The notes: generated by a model from the sequence alone, not told the origin. A stretch of 64,000 nucleotides of DNA from Micromussa lordhowensis (GCA_964020085.1 OZ026606.1:1021060-1085059); one strand, 5' to 3'. Positions 26,001-32,622 are shown, counted from the first letter of the stretch. A program made the numbers and translations.

Positions 26001-26504
26001 ACAGATATGTCATTTTTTGCCTGTTGACTTTTTTTAATACTTGACCTTTTAATAAAGCTTTTAAGCTTAATATAAGACTACTTGTTCCTAAGTTACAAAT
26101 ACAGTAAGTTCATGTTGGTTATATTAAGCTCTTAATATGACTTGACGATAAACAATAATTAACGCTTCGGTCACAAATTATGCACCAAGGAAAACAGGGA
26201 ACAAAACTCAAACGGTTCCATATATAAGCAAGGAGAACTGACCACAACTAATATCATCTCACCTGAGGATTTTGAGAGGAGCCAAGCACAGTTACAAGGG
26301 CTGGGACAATAGCAGGGTTCTTGAAAGCCTCGCGGAGTTGAGCAGTTGCCTGTGTAGATAAAATGCTTCCAAATCACACCAATGTACGTCACCAGAAATA
26401 ACAAAGCAAGGGATGGATGTACAGTTAGACTTGTGGTTTACCTGTTGTATCACTGTATTGTCAGGAACGAGCAGTTTTTGTAGAATTTCCTCCAGCTCCG
26501 CCAT
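4949..26504 (-). CDS. IPO4: importin-4, complete, 35 coding exons
   Basis: A karyopherin-beta nuclear import receptor: it binds Ran-GTP and carries cargo (in vertebrates histones H3/H4, RPS3A and VDR) through nuclear pores. I joined 35 exons by homology and splice sites; the CDS is 3222 nt and encodes 1073 residues, against about 1081 in human IPO4. The N-terminus MAELEEILQKLLVPD leads into an importin-beta N-terminal domain (about 22-90, VRQYAAVLLRRRV). The rest is HEAT-repeat solenoid. Acidic loops lie at about 304-321, 628-650 and 800-811. Other family-typical stretches are NAALFALGQYSEYLQ, ENAYLEEKEDTCNALGEI, DKSFAVGT, VRSNAIYGLG, VDNICGAV and LPLKEDFEE. Reading frame and splice phase are continuous throughout with no stop, so the gene is probably functional despite many intronic insertions. 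Exons are listed separately. Confidence 0.95.
5146..5222. repeat. short imperfect repeat of GTTACGTAAACG
   Basis: Four to five interspersed copies of GTTGAAGCGTTACGTAAA-like units, some inverted around TACGTA. It lies in the last IPO4 intron and is too short to classify. Confidence 0.6.
5556..5730 (-). CDS. IPO4: IPO4 exon 34 (aa 970-1028)
   Basis: Encodes VFPGLLQCLPLKEDFEENHP to SGSLQD. Donor gtgagt, phase 1. The preceding intron holds the hammerhead-like palindrome. Confidence 0.92.
6182..6381. repeat. palindromic repeat with Penelope-type hammerhead motif
   Basis: Arms of about 85-95 bp (TTTTATCAACTGGGTTGATA at the outer end) fold back around 6280. On the minus strand (about 6231-6278) the order is stem-I half GATTCGCT, CCGACGA, a short GGGC/GCTC hairpin, GAAAC, GTC, then AGC...GAATC. 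That is the order of a hammerhead ribozyme core with minimal stem III, as known from Penelope-like retroelements. The expected CUGANGA reads CCGACGA, so one core base (U4) is changed. The plus-strand half has a similar motif with an enlarged stem II. Confidence 0.6.
6713..6845 (-). CDS. IPO4: IPO4 exon 33 (aa 925-969)
   Basis: Encodes HYQTILEALFVILSQNQPPR to LPLEK, with VVDNICGAVSRMVMA matching RVRDNICGALARLLMA. Donor gtttga, phase 0. Confidence 0.92.
7660..7814 (-). CDS. IPO4: IPO4 exon 32 (aa 874-925)
   Basis: Encodes VLLAMGHAIVPFVQHLFPVF to GGDLITP, including VRSNAIYGLG. The donor gtatcc is weak but is the only one seen that keeps phase into exon 33. The nearest AG is out of frame, so the acceptor gcatag was used. 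Confidence 0.85.
7849..7957. repeat. MITE family M1, partial copy
   Basis: TGTCAAAAGTAATCAGGCA followed by GATTTTGGTTTTACT and GGCCGAGTAGTCTCATTG match the better-kept copy at 8671-8810. It lies in an IPO4 intron, directly upstream of exon 32. Confidence 0.55.
8435..8488 (-). CDS. IPO4: IPO4 exon 31 (aa 856-873)
   Basis: Encodes RKSSPVSDKSFAVGTISE, with the family signature KSFAVGT. Donor gtgagt, phase 0. Confidence 0.92.
8671..8810. mobile_element. MITE family M1, near-complete copy
   Basis: Inverted ends TTTTTCAATTGAGTGTC and GACACTCAATAAAAAA enclose repeats of TTTGGTTTTGGTTTTA. It is 140 bp with no coding content and lies in the intron between IPO4 exons 30 and 31. Confidence 0.65.
9402..9543. 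repeat. 142 bp fold-back palindrome
   Basis: The arms TCTTATTAGACGTTTTGGTG and its inverse meet at CGCCCTACGGGCTCG near 9474. The arms are about 65 bp with a few mismatches. Probably a MITE; no clear target duplication was found. Confidence 0.6.
9583..9759 (-). CDS. IPO4: IPO4 exon 30 (aa 797-855)
   Basis: Encodes TACQQGDDDDIDDSDQQAEF to FLPLLLKKT; includes the third acidic loop and the AEFDAMLIEYAG motif typical of importin-4. Donor gtaaga, phase 0. Confidence 0.93.
9856..10007. repeat. MITE-like element, GTGACAAATT ends
   Basis: The ends GTGACAAATT and AATTTGTCAC are inverted. Inside, GAAATTTCGCGCCAAA occurs twice. ATATCATAG occurs at 847-855 (i.e. 9847-9855) and again 5 bp beyond the right end, a possible target duplication. 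Confidence 0.45.
10438..10628 (-). CDS. IPO4: IPO4 exon 29 (aa 733-796)
   Basis: Encodes LQRMLGTAIPTFITVITKDK to VLMQK; the longest exon (191 nt). Donor gttcgt is weak, phase 0. Confidence 0.9.
11258..11363 (-). CDS. IPO4: IPO4 exon 28 (aa 698-733)
   Basis: Encodes FPHTGVRKGAVMALGQFCSG to EDKTA. The acceptor gtcag before TTT was chosen because a nearer cacag breaks the frame. The donor gtatgt gives phase 1, which fits exon 29. Confidence 0.88.
11851..11908 (-). CDS. IPO4: IPO4 exon 27 (aa 678-697)
   Basis: Encodes TEFLPYLDESFKEVLKLIQ. Donor gtagga, phase 0. Confidence 0.9.
12127..12204 (-). CDS. IPO4: IPO4 exon 26 (aa 652-678)
   Basis: Encodes YSVENAYLEEKEDTCNALGE to SENSG, a very conserved importin-4 segment. 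Donor gtaagt, phase 2. Confidence 0.92.
12547..12629 (-). CDS. IPO4: IPO4 exon 25 (aa 625-652)
   Basis: Encodes THYASEDDPSFLLEDQD and the second acidic loop. Donor gtaatg, phase 2. Confidence 0.88.
12967..13078 (-). CDS. IPO4: IPO4 exon 24 (aa 587-624)
   Basis: Encodes YGLFASVSTILKTNMGKYLR to SLQSTEGIV. Donor gtaggt, phase 0. Confidence 0.92.
13782..13875. repeat. MITE family M1, partial copy
   Basis: GAGTGTCGTAAAACCAAGAC and TTAGACTACTCAGCTAATCT match family M1 in reverse orientation. It lies in an IPO4 intron. Confidence 0.5.
14129..14172 (-). CDS. IPO4: IPO4 exon 23 (aa 573-587)
   Basis: Encodes RLLEQDRDPDLRRC, matching the DDPDLRRCTYSLFA segment. Donor gtaagg, phase 2. Confidence 0.92.
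14558..14637 (-). CDS. IPO4: IPO4 exon 22 (aa 546-572)
   Basis: Encodes DTLGVLARTIGPDNFMPLAD to ECIQLGM, matching the LGVLARAVG...LAEECCQLG segment of vertebrate importin-4. Donor gtaaga, phase 0. Confidence 0.92.
14722..14779 (-). CDS. IPO4: IPO4 exon 21 (aa 527-546)
   Basis: Encodes EYLSNPGSVERNILQVQAI. Donor gtgagt, phase 1. Confidence 0.9.
14978..15173. repeat. 196 bp MITE-like element
   Basis: The ends ATATCAGGAGCAGATCCAGG and CCTGGATCTGCGCCTGCATA are imperfect inverted repeats. The interior has a second inverted stretch around TTCACCCCCC. It lies in an IPO4 intron. Confidence 0.5.
15519..15577 (-). CDS. IPO4: IPO4 exon 20 (aa 507-526)
   Basis: Encodes SAAKEAMLPYFPQIVEFIK. Donor gtaatt, phase 0. 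Confidence 0.92.
15809..15854 (-). CDS. IPO4: IPO4 exon 19 (aa 492-507)
   Basis: Encodes TAQMKELAISAIGAT, matching the AKELAVSALGAIA stretch of vertebrate importin-4. Donor gtaaaa, phase 1. Confidence 0.92.
16061..16128 (-). CDS. IPO4: IPO4 exon 18 (aa 469-491)
   Basis: Encodes VGILPYLPTLMQKLLLALSP and NT. Donor gtaagt, phase 0. Confidence 0.92.
16514..17079. mobile_element. composite tRNA-repeat array (SINE-like)
   Basis: One inverted unit (16514-16647) is followed by direct units (about 16650-16748, 16749-16932 and 16933-17079) of a repeat containing a tRNA-like head and the tail TTGCTTAAATTGGAAAATTC...GAGGATCATTC. Only the last unit and the junction before it keep the tRNA head. The whole array is bracketed by the 13 bp CAGAAACTATATA (16501-16513, 17080-17092), so it appears to have inserted as one piece. 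A full unit would be about 256 bp. It sits in an IPO4 intron. Confidence 0.75.
16933..17005 (+). tRNA. tRNA-Thr(GGT)-like sequence, probably pseudo
   Basis: It folds as a cloverleaf: GGCTTCA/TGAAGCC acceptor stem, A box TAGCTCAGTTGGTAGAGC, B box GGTTCGAATCC, 73 nt. The anticodon would be GGT. The base before it is C rather than the near-universal U33, position 31/39 is mispaired, and animals read ACC with an A34 (AGT) tRNA. It is therefore read as the head of a tRNA-derived repeat, not a functional gene. Confidence 0.7.
17113..17248 (-). CDS. IPO4: IPO4 exon 17 (aa 424-469)
   Basis: Encodes PDISKYSADILPLLFEKLVN to FCENLG. The donor gtaatg lies only about 20 bp from the end of the tRNA-repeat array inserted in the following intron. 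Confidence 0.92.
18301..18669. repeat. tandem duplication spanning the exon 16 donor
   Basis: Two about 185 bp units (18301-18483 and 18484-18669) share AGAGAGGGACTGCAGCCAGG, TTTTTAGCCAGA and GTGTCACCTGCAAGTAC. The unit includes the last about 16 nt of IPO4 exon 16, its donor and the start of the intron. The distal copy therefore has a decoy donor (complement at 18466-18467). Confidence 0.8.
18655..18728 (-). CDS. IPO4: IPO4 exon 16 (aa 399-423)
   Basis: Encodes LSDQNPLVQNAALFALGQYS to EYLQ. Donor gtgaca. The last about 16 nt, the donor and adjacent intron are duplicated downstream (see the repeat at 18301-18669). Confidence 0.92.
18947..18981 (-). CDS. IPO4: IPO4 exon 15 (aa 387-399)
   Basis: A 35 nt microexon encoding YLQAALQTICR. 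It is needed to join exons 14 and 16 in frame. Donor gtatag. Confidence 0.88.
19441..19635. repeat. MITE family M1-like copy, diverged
   Basis: GAGTGTTTCTCAACCGAGTG, then TAAAACCAAAAGAAACTGAA, and at the other end CTTTGGTTTTGGTTGTACTT. The ends resemble family M1; the interior differs. Confidence 0.4.
19702..19811 (-). CDS. IPO4: IPO4 exon 14 (aa 351-387)
   Basis: Encodes MQFVQPALGSEDPYKRKAAL to YIRNR. Donor gttggc is non-optimal; phase 2. Confidence 0.9.
20251..20304 (-). CDS. IPO4: IPO4 exon 13 (aa 333-350)
   Basis: Encodes VLDILALHFPPESVIPPL; 54 nt. Donor gtaagt, phase 0. Confidence 0.92.
20688..20846 (-). CDS. IPO4: IPO4 exon 12 (aa 280-332)
   Basis: Encodes ALVKNKLLLPTLSVVFPLMA followed by an acidic loop (about residues 304-321, rich in D and E). 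Donor gtaaaa, phase 0. Confidence 0.92.
21195..21278 (-). CDS. IPO4: IPO4 exon 11 (aa 252-279)
   Basis: Encodes IASNSSCGDNLRIKALYFVS to RIKPK. Donor gtaagt, phase 0. Confidence 0.92.
21428..21529 (-). CDS. IPO4: IPO4 exon 10 (aa 218-251)
   Basis: Encodes DKACDAMEIFDELVESEVSI to EFCLQ. Donor gtttgt, phase 0. A SINE insertion lies in the preceding intron (21990-22275). Confidence 0.92.
21990..22275 (-). mobile_element. tRNA-derived SINE
   Basis: Read on the minus strand it starts at 22275 with a tRNA-like head: box A-like TGGTTAGTACGC and box B-like GGTTTGAGCCC. A conserved body follows (TTCTTGGGCAAGACACAATG, ACCCAGGTGTATAAATGG). No coding capacity; it lies in an IPO4 intron. Confidence 0.65.
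22531..22596 (-). CDS. IPO4: IPO4 exon 9 (aa 196-217)
   Basis: Encodes PLVRPLIPKVVAFINQILTI and DE, matching the MLVPKLI...PIDE region of vertebrate importin-4. Donor gtgagt, phase 0. Confidence 0.92.
22702..22744 (-). CDS. IPO4: IPO4 exon 8 (aa 181-195)
   Basis: Encodes ALTCLIECVGTDEI; 43 nt. It completes the Arg codon from exon 7; donor gtaag, phase 0. Confidence 0.9.
23276..23412 (-). CDS. IPO4: IPO4 exon 7 (aa 136-181)
   Basis: Encodes MGMFLLSSITESANEQLRPH to FYTIR. The donor gtgagg (complement at 23274-23275) was chosen over an upstream gtaaac because only it keeps the frame into exon 8 and retains KLVPFYTIR. Confidence 0.9.
23521..23622 (-). CDS. IPO4: IPO4 exon 6 (aa 102-135)
   Basis: Encodes VSVIAKHDLPANQWPKLLVF and onward to LQRE. 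Donor gtcagc, phase 0. Confidence 0.9.
23772..23802 (-). CDS. IPO4: IPO4 exon 5 (aa 91-101)
   Basis: A 31 nt microexon encoding PVVRNSAAQV; donor gtaagt. Its length restores phase 0, which supports the call. Confidence 0.9.
24013..24054 (-). CDS. IPO4: IPO4 exon 4 (aa 77-91)
   Basis: Encodes LRESLLQVLLQEPE. A short 42 nt exon; donor gtaagc, phase 2. Confidence 0.9.
24300..24379 (-). CDS. IPO4: IPO4 exon 3 (aa 51-77)
   Basis: Encodes VRQYAAVLLRRRVVKQW and onward, the conserved Ran-binding-side helix of the N-terminal domain. The donor is gtgagt, phase 2. The intron before it (1.9 kb) is one of the longest in the gene and holds a degenerate satellite. Confidence 0.93.
24700..25045. repeat. 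degenerate satellite rich in TCGA/GATC
   Basis: About 345 bp of variants of GACACTCGATCAACATCTTG and its inverse, with over a dozen GTCGA/TCGAC and GATC words and no fixed period. It lies in IPO4 intron 2 and looks like a decayed satellite of about 20-30 bp units. Confidence 0.6.
26263..26349 (-). CDS. IPO4: IPO4 exon 2 (aa 22-50)
   Basis: Encodes ATAQLREAFKNPAIVPALVT... through NPQ, the first half of the importin-beta N-terminal domain. AG acceptor and gtgag donor, phase 0. Confidence 0.93.
26442..26504 (-). CDS. IPO4: IPO4 exon 1 (aa 1-21)
   Basis: It starts at the ATG at 26504 and encodes MAELEEILQKLLVPDNTVIQQ-like N-terminus; this aligns with the start of other importin-4 proteins. The donor is gtaaac, phase 0. 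Confidence 0.93.
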
Positions 26505-26620
26505 GTTCTTCTCCCTGCTCTCCCAGTCCTCACCCAGTGGTTTAGGAACGTGTACGCCCGCGATATATAGAGTCGCGCGCCTCGCGCGAAATGATTTTGC
26601 ACGCGATCAGGAGCTCCTGA
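26505..26620 (-). promoter_or_regulatory. IPO4 promoter region (putative)
   Basis: Immediately upstream of the IPO4 start codon lies a short GC-rich stretch in otherwise AT-rich DNA. It contains TATATA (about 26557-26563) and an E2F-like TTTCGCGC (complement of 26584-26591). The boundaries and site function are inferred from sequence only. Confidence 0.35.
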
Positions 26621-26922
26621 CGCGATCTGAGAGTGTGTATCTTTTTTTCAGCAAAATTATGGGACAGGACCCATCGAGAATACATAGAAAATGTGGAGAA
26701 AATAGGAATCGACTGCATAAAGTCGCTCGTTTAGCTGAGGAATTCTTAAGATATTCGGAAGCAATATTGCTAATTGCTACGGTATAAAACAATTATTTCC
26801 AAAAAAATTGTTACATTCCAGAATTAGAATTATTTTGTCGTAAAGACCTAACTTTCATCGATCTCTGACTGAAAGAAAAGAGGAAAAGGGCAGAAAATTG
26901 CGAGCCGAGAAGGAAAAAAAAT

Positions 26923-27008
26923 TCCTTCGAGCCGGATTCGAACCAGCGACCTAAGGATGACTTCACACACTCTACAGTCCTCCGCTCTACCAACTGAGCT
27001 ATCGAAGG
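26923..27008 (-). tRNA. tRNA-Tyr(GTA) with 13 nt intron
   Basis: The 86 nt sequence folds as a complete tRNA: acceptor stem CCTTCGA/TCGAAGG, A box TAGCTCAGTTGGTAGAGC, B box GGTTCGAATCC, anticodon GTA with U33. A 13 nt intron (complement of 26959-26971) follows G37, the usual place in eukaryotic tRNA-Tyr genes. The mature sequence is close to animal tRNA-Tyr. It lies about 420 bp upstream of the IPO4 start codon on the same strand and looks functional. Confidence 0.92.
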
Positions 27009-27872
27009 AACGGATACCACTCTGTAGAAAATTTTTGTACATAATTTAACAATAGAACGGACCTGCTAAGCGAAGCAAACTGGGCAGCCATCTTCTATGG
27101 TCTGAGCATCGACAGTAGTTTAAAATGATTGAAGCAGCAAATTGAAGGGAATCAAAAAGTCTGCCGCCTCAAAGTTACTAATCACCACGAGAGAGAAATA
27201 TCATCAGGCGAAGAAGACTGGGAACCAGTCTCCTCATACTTAACTCTCAATGCTTTGTGGGATAATATTTTGGCTTGTGTTTTCTTCAACCGCGAAAACT
27301 CAAACTAATTTCCCTTTGAAAAACAGGTTAGTTCTGTTCTAAATCTTCCCAAATTGTGACTTGCAATGTTCTACCTAATAGTAAAGTTTTGTTTTTGCAT
27401 TAAGAAACGATTTCCTCTTGTTTCTTCTCCGCGTCAGAGATTTGATGGATTCCCGAACTAGCCACGTGAAAATAAAGATGGCATGAATCTGGAAGAAAGT
27501 TCCCAATGAAATTAATCATCTTGGACAACAGACACCAACCAGGCATTCATCATGTAAGTGTAGCTGAAATGCAAGTCAATAATATCATTTTTAGCTAAAA
27601 TTGCTGTCGAGCTTCCCGACGGGGGATTAAGCTGTTCGTGTTTAGTAAACATAGGCACGCAAGGCGTGCAAGACTTATTTTCTTTTTGTGAATCAAATAC
27701 TTCGGGAGACTCCTTAATGGTAAGCTTATTGGCTAGGTTAATCCACAGGAAACCCTGGTGCTATATAGCTTATTTATACTTATGCAATAAAAAGAAATAA
27801 GTAATCTATACAGCGTCATTACATTTTGAGTTATCCGTTGCTATAGTTTTGGGCTAGTAGTTTTGCTTATTA
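27009..27872. other. intergenic between tRNA-Tyr and a MITE
   Basis: No firm gene. An ATG frame of 16 codons (27506-27553) followed by a consensus donor gtaagt lies on the plus strand, but no following exon was found. A YY1-like AAGATGGCTGCC lies on the minus strand at 27083-27094. Confidence 0.35.
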
Positions 27873-28158
27873 AGCCCAGTTCATATGTTGCACTTCTGCC
27901 ATGTTGAATGCTGAATTCAATTCAATTAAGTGGGGCAGAAATGCGACTCTTGATTCATACCTCGCACTTGTGTCGCACTTAAATTCAGAATTAATACTGT
28001 CGGGTATCTTGGTCACATTCCTGTCAGATAATGCGACAAGGCCAGTCAAACATGTGGTAGAAATGTGGCAGCCAATACAGATGTCAAAATTTCCGTCATC
28101 TTTAATTTGTTTAATTGAATTTGACATGGCATAAATGCAATGTATGAACACTGGGCCT
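27873..28158. mobile_element. 286 bp MITE
   Basis: The ends AGCCCAGTTCATATGTTGCA and its diverged inverse (ATTGCA...GAACACTGGGCCT) are inverted over about 50 bp, with GAATTCAATTCAATTAA on the inner side. TA(A) flanks both ends. Non-coding; open frames on both strands here are spurious. Confidence 0.6.
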
Positions 28159-28734
28159 AAAAAAGAACAAGTGATTTATTTATTTATGTATTGTTTTCGT
28201 GTTGGGTATCTAATCTTGCATAATGAAGTGTTAAATGTATACTTCTGCATTCTCTGCCAAGAGTTTACAAATGGTCTGAAATTGACCATAAAATCCAAAT
28301 TGTTTTGAAATACAGTGTGTATAGTTCAGAATTTTTTTTCTGTTTCTGGGTCTAGCTTCATCTATGAAGAATGAAGGAAGTATATTATTATTTCTCTACT
28401 TGAGCTGACTAGTCCCAAACTCCCAGACATCTCAGTGCCATCTCAATCGGTTTACTGCTTTTCACTGGTTGCCTAGCATGTGACCAATTTCTTTCCCGGC
28501 TTGTTCGAGTTTCAAGTTTCATTTTTCCGTAAACAGCTGTATACAAACATTTGTAACCTGTTCGCACAGAATTAAAACACAACTAATATCAACTAATAAA
28601 CAACTAATATCAACTAATATCAATATCTGGGAACTGTGGATTTAGTGAAAACAAAATTGTTTAGATTTCTTTAGAGAAACAAAAAGAACAAAAAAAAAGA
28701 TGTGGTCTTTTTCAAGACCCAGATAGAGGAGGAA
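28159..28734. other. AT-rich, nothing recognised
   Basis: Contains short direct repeats of CAACTAATAT near 28580-28620. No gene or element identified. Confidence 0.4.
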
Positions 28735-30018
28735 TACGCATGACCAATACAAATATTATATTCAAAGCCTTAAGACTTGCATGGATCCCTAGATTGCTAA
28801 AATCCGATAACAGTAACTGGTGCACCATCCCGAACCACTTCTTTAAGAGAGTGTGTGGCCTGAACTTTCTCTTAGGTGTAATTACGATACAAAACACTTC
28901 AACAATCCACCAGTTTTTTACAAGACAATTCTTGATAATTTCAATGAATTAAAAAATCTCTATGATTATTATCAAAAACAAGATTTTATTCAACAACAAA
29001 GAAATACTTATTGGTGGGAAACAATTTTTTTGGAGTGAGTGGTTCAAAACGGGTGTTCTTTCTATTAAGGACTTACATTGTATTAGATGAAACCGGCAAT
29101 CTGTTAACTTTTCAAGCAGTCTCACTTAAATATTCATACAAAAGCCAGTTTTCTACAATATTATCAAGTGCTCAGCGCCATTCCTAAGCACCTCCTGTCC
29201 ATAGCCAAACAACCTGACACCTTTAACAAATCGTTCTTTGCCAGTAAGGACAATATTTTTCCTCTGAATGAATCATCATCATTTATCCATTCTCCAAATG
29301 GAGAATTGGGCCATAGGCTCTCTGCCTCCAGGCTGTTCTATCCTCTGCAACCGATGCTGATGCTGCCCATGTTCCTAAACCGTTCTCTTTCAGCTTCGAT
29401 AGTCCTTCTCCAAGTCTTGCGCGGTCGACCCCTGAATGAATCAGCACAAATTAATTTTGGCACAGCAAGAGATTTCTATAAATTGCTTGTTCCCAAAACT
29501 CATGCCCATGATCAAACTGGCCCCAAACATTGGAGTGAAAACCTTTCTGTAAATAAGGATTCGTGGACCAGTATTTTCATGTCACTGAAAAACGTCTGTA
29601 AGGAAAGTAGACTAAAAGAGTTTCAGTTTAAACTAATTCATAGAATCATAATAACTAGGAAAGAGCTATTCATATTCGGCATTAAGACTGATGACAAATG
29701 CCTGTATCATGGGGATAAGGATTCTATTGAGCATGCCTTTATTGAATGCCCGTTTATGAGGTCCTTTGCAAAAAACATTACATAAAATGGTTTAATGAAG
29801 CTAATTGCTGCCAGATCTCTCCTACCACTAAGGAACTCTTGTTTGGTATCATTCCTAGTTCCAAAGAAACAAAAATAATCAATAAATTTAATTACACTAC
29901 CTTACATGTATCTATGCGCCATTACATATATTCAAACAAAATCAATAGTAAGAGAATTTACATGTACAAATTCATCAATAAATTATCTCTAAAGTACAAT
30001 CTGGAAAATATCAATTAA
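28735..30018 (+). pseudogene. L1-superfamily (Tx1-like) LINE, C-terminal part of ORF2
   Basis: Broken frames carry sequence typical of the region after the reverse transcriptase in Tx1-like LINEs. In order: IIFKALRLAWIPRLLKSD, VCGLNFLLGV, YDTKHFNNPPVFYK, ISAIPKHLL-like text, TGPKHWSENLSV, FQFKLIHRIIITRKELFIFG and CLYHGDKDSIEHAFIECPF. It ends at a stop at 30018. There are several frameshifts and a small insertion near 29275-29450. The 3' UTR appears to continue at 31140-31380 after a CR1-like insertion. Confidence 0.8.
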
Positions 30019-30041
30019 TTAAAGTAAAATATTTAAAATAA

Positions 30042-31140
30042 ATATCAATAATAATAATAATAATAATAATTGGAACTTATATAGCGCATTTTTCATGGTA
30101 GGCATGATCAAATGCGCTTTACAATTCTGAGTGAAATGATTAAAAATATATGAAATTTACAAGCAGTTAAAATTGAAAATAAATAAATGAATAATTAATA
30201 ATTAAAAGTAAACAAATTTCTGACGGATTAAAATATATACTATTTACAAACTAAAAGCTTATTTAAAAAGATATGTCTTGAGGTGGCACTTAAAACTTGA
30301 GAGTGAGTCAAGGCTAGTTATTTCACGGGGCAGATTGTTCCAGAGATTCGGGGCTGCATAACAAAATGCTCTTCCTCCAAGTGTTGAAAGGATCTTGCCA
30401 CTGGGAATCTCAAGAGTAATTCTTTGGCTGGATCTGAGCGAATATCTGCCAGGTAATTTTCGACGGACCAATTTGCAGATGTAATCAGGTACCATGCCGT
30501 GAATAGCTTTAAAAGTAAAGAGCAGAATTTTGAATTCAATACGGTACTTAACTGGAAGCCAATGAAGCTGATGTAAGACCGGTGTGATATGGGTGAACTT
30601 CGGTTGCTTGAAAATTAGTCTCGCAGCTGCATTCTGAACTCTTTGTATCTTATCAATTTGTGCCTGTGGCAGTCCATAGAGTAAGCTGTTGCAGTAATCT
30701 AATCGGCTCGACACAAACGCATGAATTAAGGTTTCTGTGGAGTTACGCGCTAAATGTTTTCTTATTCGCTTAATATTATGAAGATAATAAAATGACGTAT
30801 TACAAATTTTGTTTATGTGTGAGTTCATCGACAGCTTGTCATCAACAAAAACACCAAGATTCCTCACAACTGACGATCTCATTACATCAGAGTTGCCCAC
30901 GGTAATCGATGAAATATTAACTTTAGATAACTGTTGTCGGGTTCCTATGATAAGAAATTCTGTCTTTTCATCATTGAGGAGGAGTTTGTCGTGTTCCATC
31001 CATAAGCGTATGTCTTTTATACAATTTTGCATAGCAATTATAGCGTCTTGTTGGCTAGATAACTCATCAGGCTCGAAGGAGAGATATAATTGTGAATCAT
31101 CCGCATAGCAGTGAGAATCTGGAAGATGACGTTCAATGAT
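30042..31140 (-). mobile_element. CR1-like LINE, 5'-truncated
   Basis: On the minus strand a long frame (31139 to 30259) starts just before the catalytic YADD (HCYADDSQLYLS). It runs through WMEHDKLLLNDEKTEFLIIG, VRNLGVFVDDKLSM, VSSRLDYCNSLLYGLP, VQNAAARLI, LHQLHWLPVKYRIEFKILL to the end at CHLKTYLFK. This is the C-terminal third of the reverse transcriptase ORF of CR1/Jockey-type LINEs and is intact from its truncation to the stop. A 3' UTR ends in an (ATT)n tail (complement of about 30042-30070), as usual for CR1-like elements. It has landed in the 3' UTR of the plus-strand Tx1-like LINE. Confidence 0.85.
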
Positions 31141-31380
31141 TTTAAATTAACAAAAAGACCTCCTCTGATATAGCTATGGTAACAATCTTGTAAATTCCCC
31201 TTCATTCTGATAAGCTCTGTAATACATTTGTATTTAGATGTTATGTTATAGTAAGTTATACACAGTACGTTAAACGCGTAAATTTGTAAGTGATGTTAGT
31301 ACTGTAAGTAGCATTAGTATTGTAAGACTTGTAGCTGTTGCAAGTCAATAACTAAATAAAAAAAATACTGCAAAAAAAAA
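31141..31380 (+). other. probable 3' UTR and poly(A) of the Tx1-like LINE
   Basis: Non-coding sequence ending in AATAAAAAAAATACTGCAAA and a run of A. By position and orientation it fits the rest of the 3' end of the LINE at 28735-30018, displaced by the CR1 insertion. Inference. Confidence 0.45.
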
Positions 31381-31790
31381 ACTACTATCATGCTCAGTTA
31401 CATCATTCTCCTGGACATTGAAAAGCTTTTCCTGTACTATTAATTTGCTTTTAAAATGATGGAAAGAAGCCAACTTGCACTTCACTTACTTAATCCTCTT
31501 CACTCCGACTGGAGCATAGGGCTTCCACCACAGCCTTCCATCGGACCCGATTTTTTGCTGTCCGTTTCACTTCATCTCATGACATCCCCAAGTCCTCATA
31601 TTCTTTCTGGATTGTCCTTCTCCAAGACTTCTTAGGTCTGCCCTTCCGCCTGACCCCTTGAGGGTTCCACTCAAGGGACAGGCGGATGATGTTAGTGATA
31701 GGCGTTCTCAAAGTGTGGCTGATCCATCGCCATTTTCTTCTCCGTATGGTGACTTCAATCCTCTCTTGCTTTGTACGCTGCCACAGCTCC

Positions 31791-32432
31791 TCATTCGAGA
31801 TCTTTTTTAGGCCACCACACTCCCAAGATGTACCAGAGTCTGCGGTTGGTAAAGGTCTGAAGTTGGGTGATGATCTTCTTTGTCAATCTGCAAGTCTCAG
31901 ATCCGTATAGGAGGATGGACTTCACGTTGGAATTGATCCTTATCTTTGTCCACAGTGAGATGACCTTTGATATCCATATGGGTCGTAAAATGGAGAATGC
32001 AACCTGTGCCTTCCTGCACCTAGCCTCAACATCTTCCTCGGTGCAGCCGGTGGTGGTGATAAGGCTGCCGAGGTATGTGAAGGCTGATACGTGTTCCAGG
32101 TCCTCTCCTACACAATTGATGTTACCAGTATTTGCTGGGAACCGAATCCTCATCTCCTTGGTTTTGGATGCGTTAATCTTGAGACCGACCCTGGCAGCCT
32201 GTTCTACCAGCGCTGCAAGCTTCTGTCTCATGTGAGTGATCTTCTGGCTCAGCAAAACCATATCATCAGCAAAGTCTAAATCTTCCATCTTCTGCAGCAG
32301 GGTAAATTGGATCCCGGTCTTGTTGTCACCAAAAGCTTGTCGAGATACCAAGTCTAGTGTCATAAGGAAGAGAAGGGGGCTAAGCAAGCACCCCTGGCAA
32401 ACCCCAGTGTTCATGTTGAAAGACCCTGTCAT
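31791..32432 (-). pseudogene. RTE LINE reverse transcriptase palm and thumb
   Basis: GVCQGCLLSPLLFLMTLDLV and the catalytic LDFADDMVLLS are present. Later come GLKINASKTKEMRI, FTYLGSLIT and KSILLYGSETCRLT. The frame ends at RRLWYILGVWWPKKDLE. All key RT residues of this block are kept, but the element is broken elsewhere. Confidence 0.85.
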
Positions 32433-32622
32433 TTCACCCTCATGTCAAACTCTTGCATGGAAGCCATTGTAAAAGACCCGGATCATCCTCACGATTTTCT
32501 CAGGGACCCCATAGTGCCTCAAGATTTTCCAGAGAGCACTTCTTGATCTATGGAATCGAAGGCCTTCTCGAAGTCCACGAAAACCATACATAGCCCAGTG
32601 TTCCACTCCAGGGACTGCTCCA

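Noticed and set aside
26811..27042. Open frames on the minus strand containing IAQLVERRTVECV and SSVGRAEDCRV
   Set aside because: They translate the tRNA-Tyr gene.
27506..27553. ATG frame MKLIILDNRHQPGIHH followed by gtaagt, resembling the first residues of glucosamine-6-phosphate isomerase
   Set aside because: Only the first six residues resemble that family and no second exon is seen downstream; kept only as a note.
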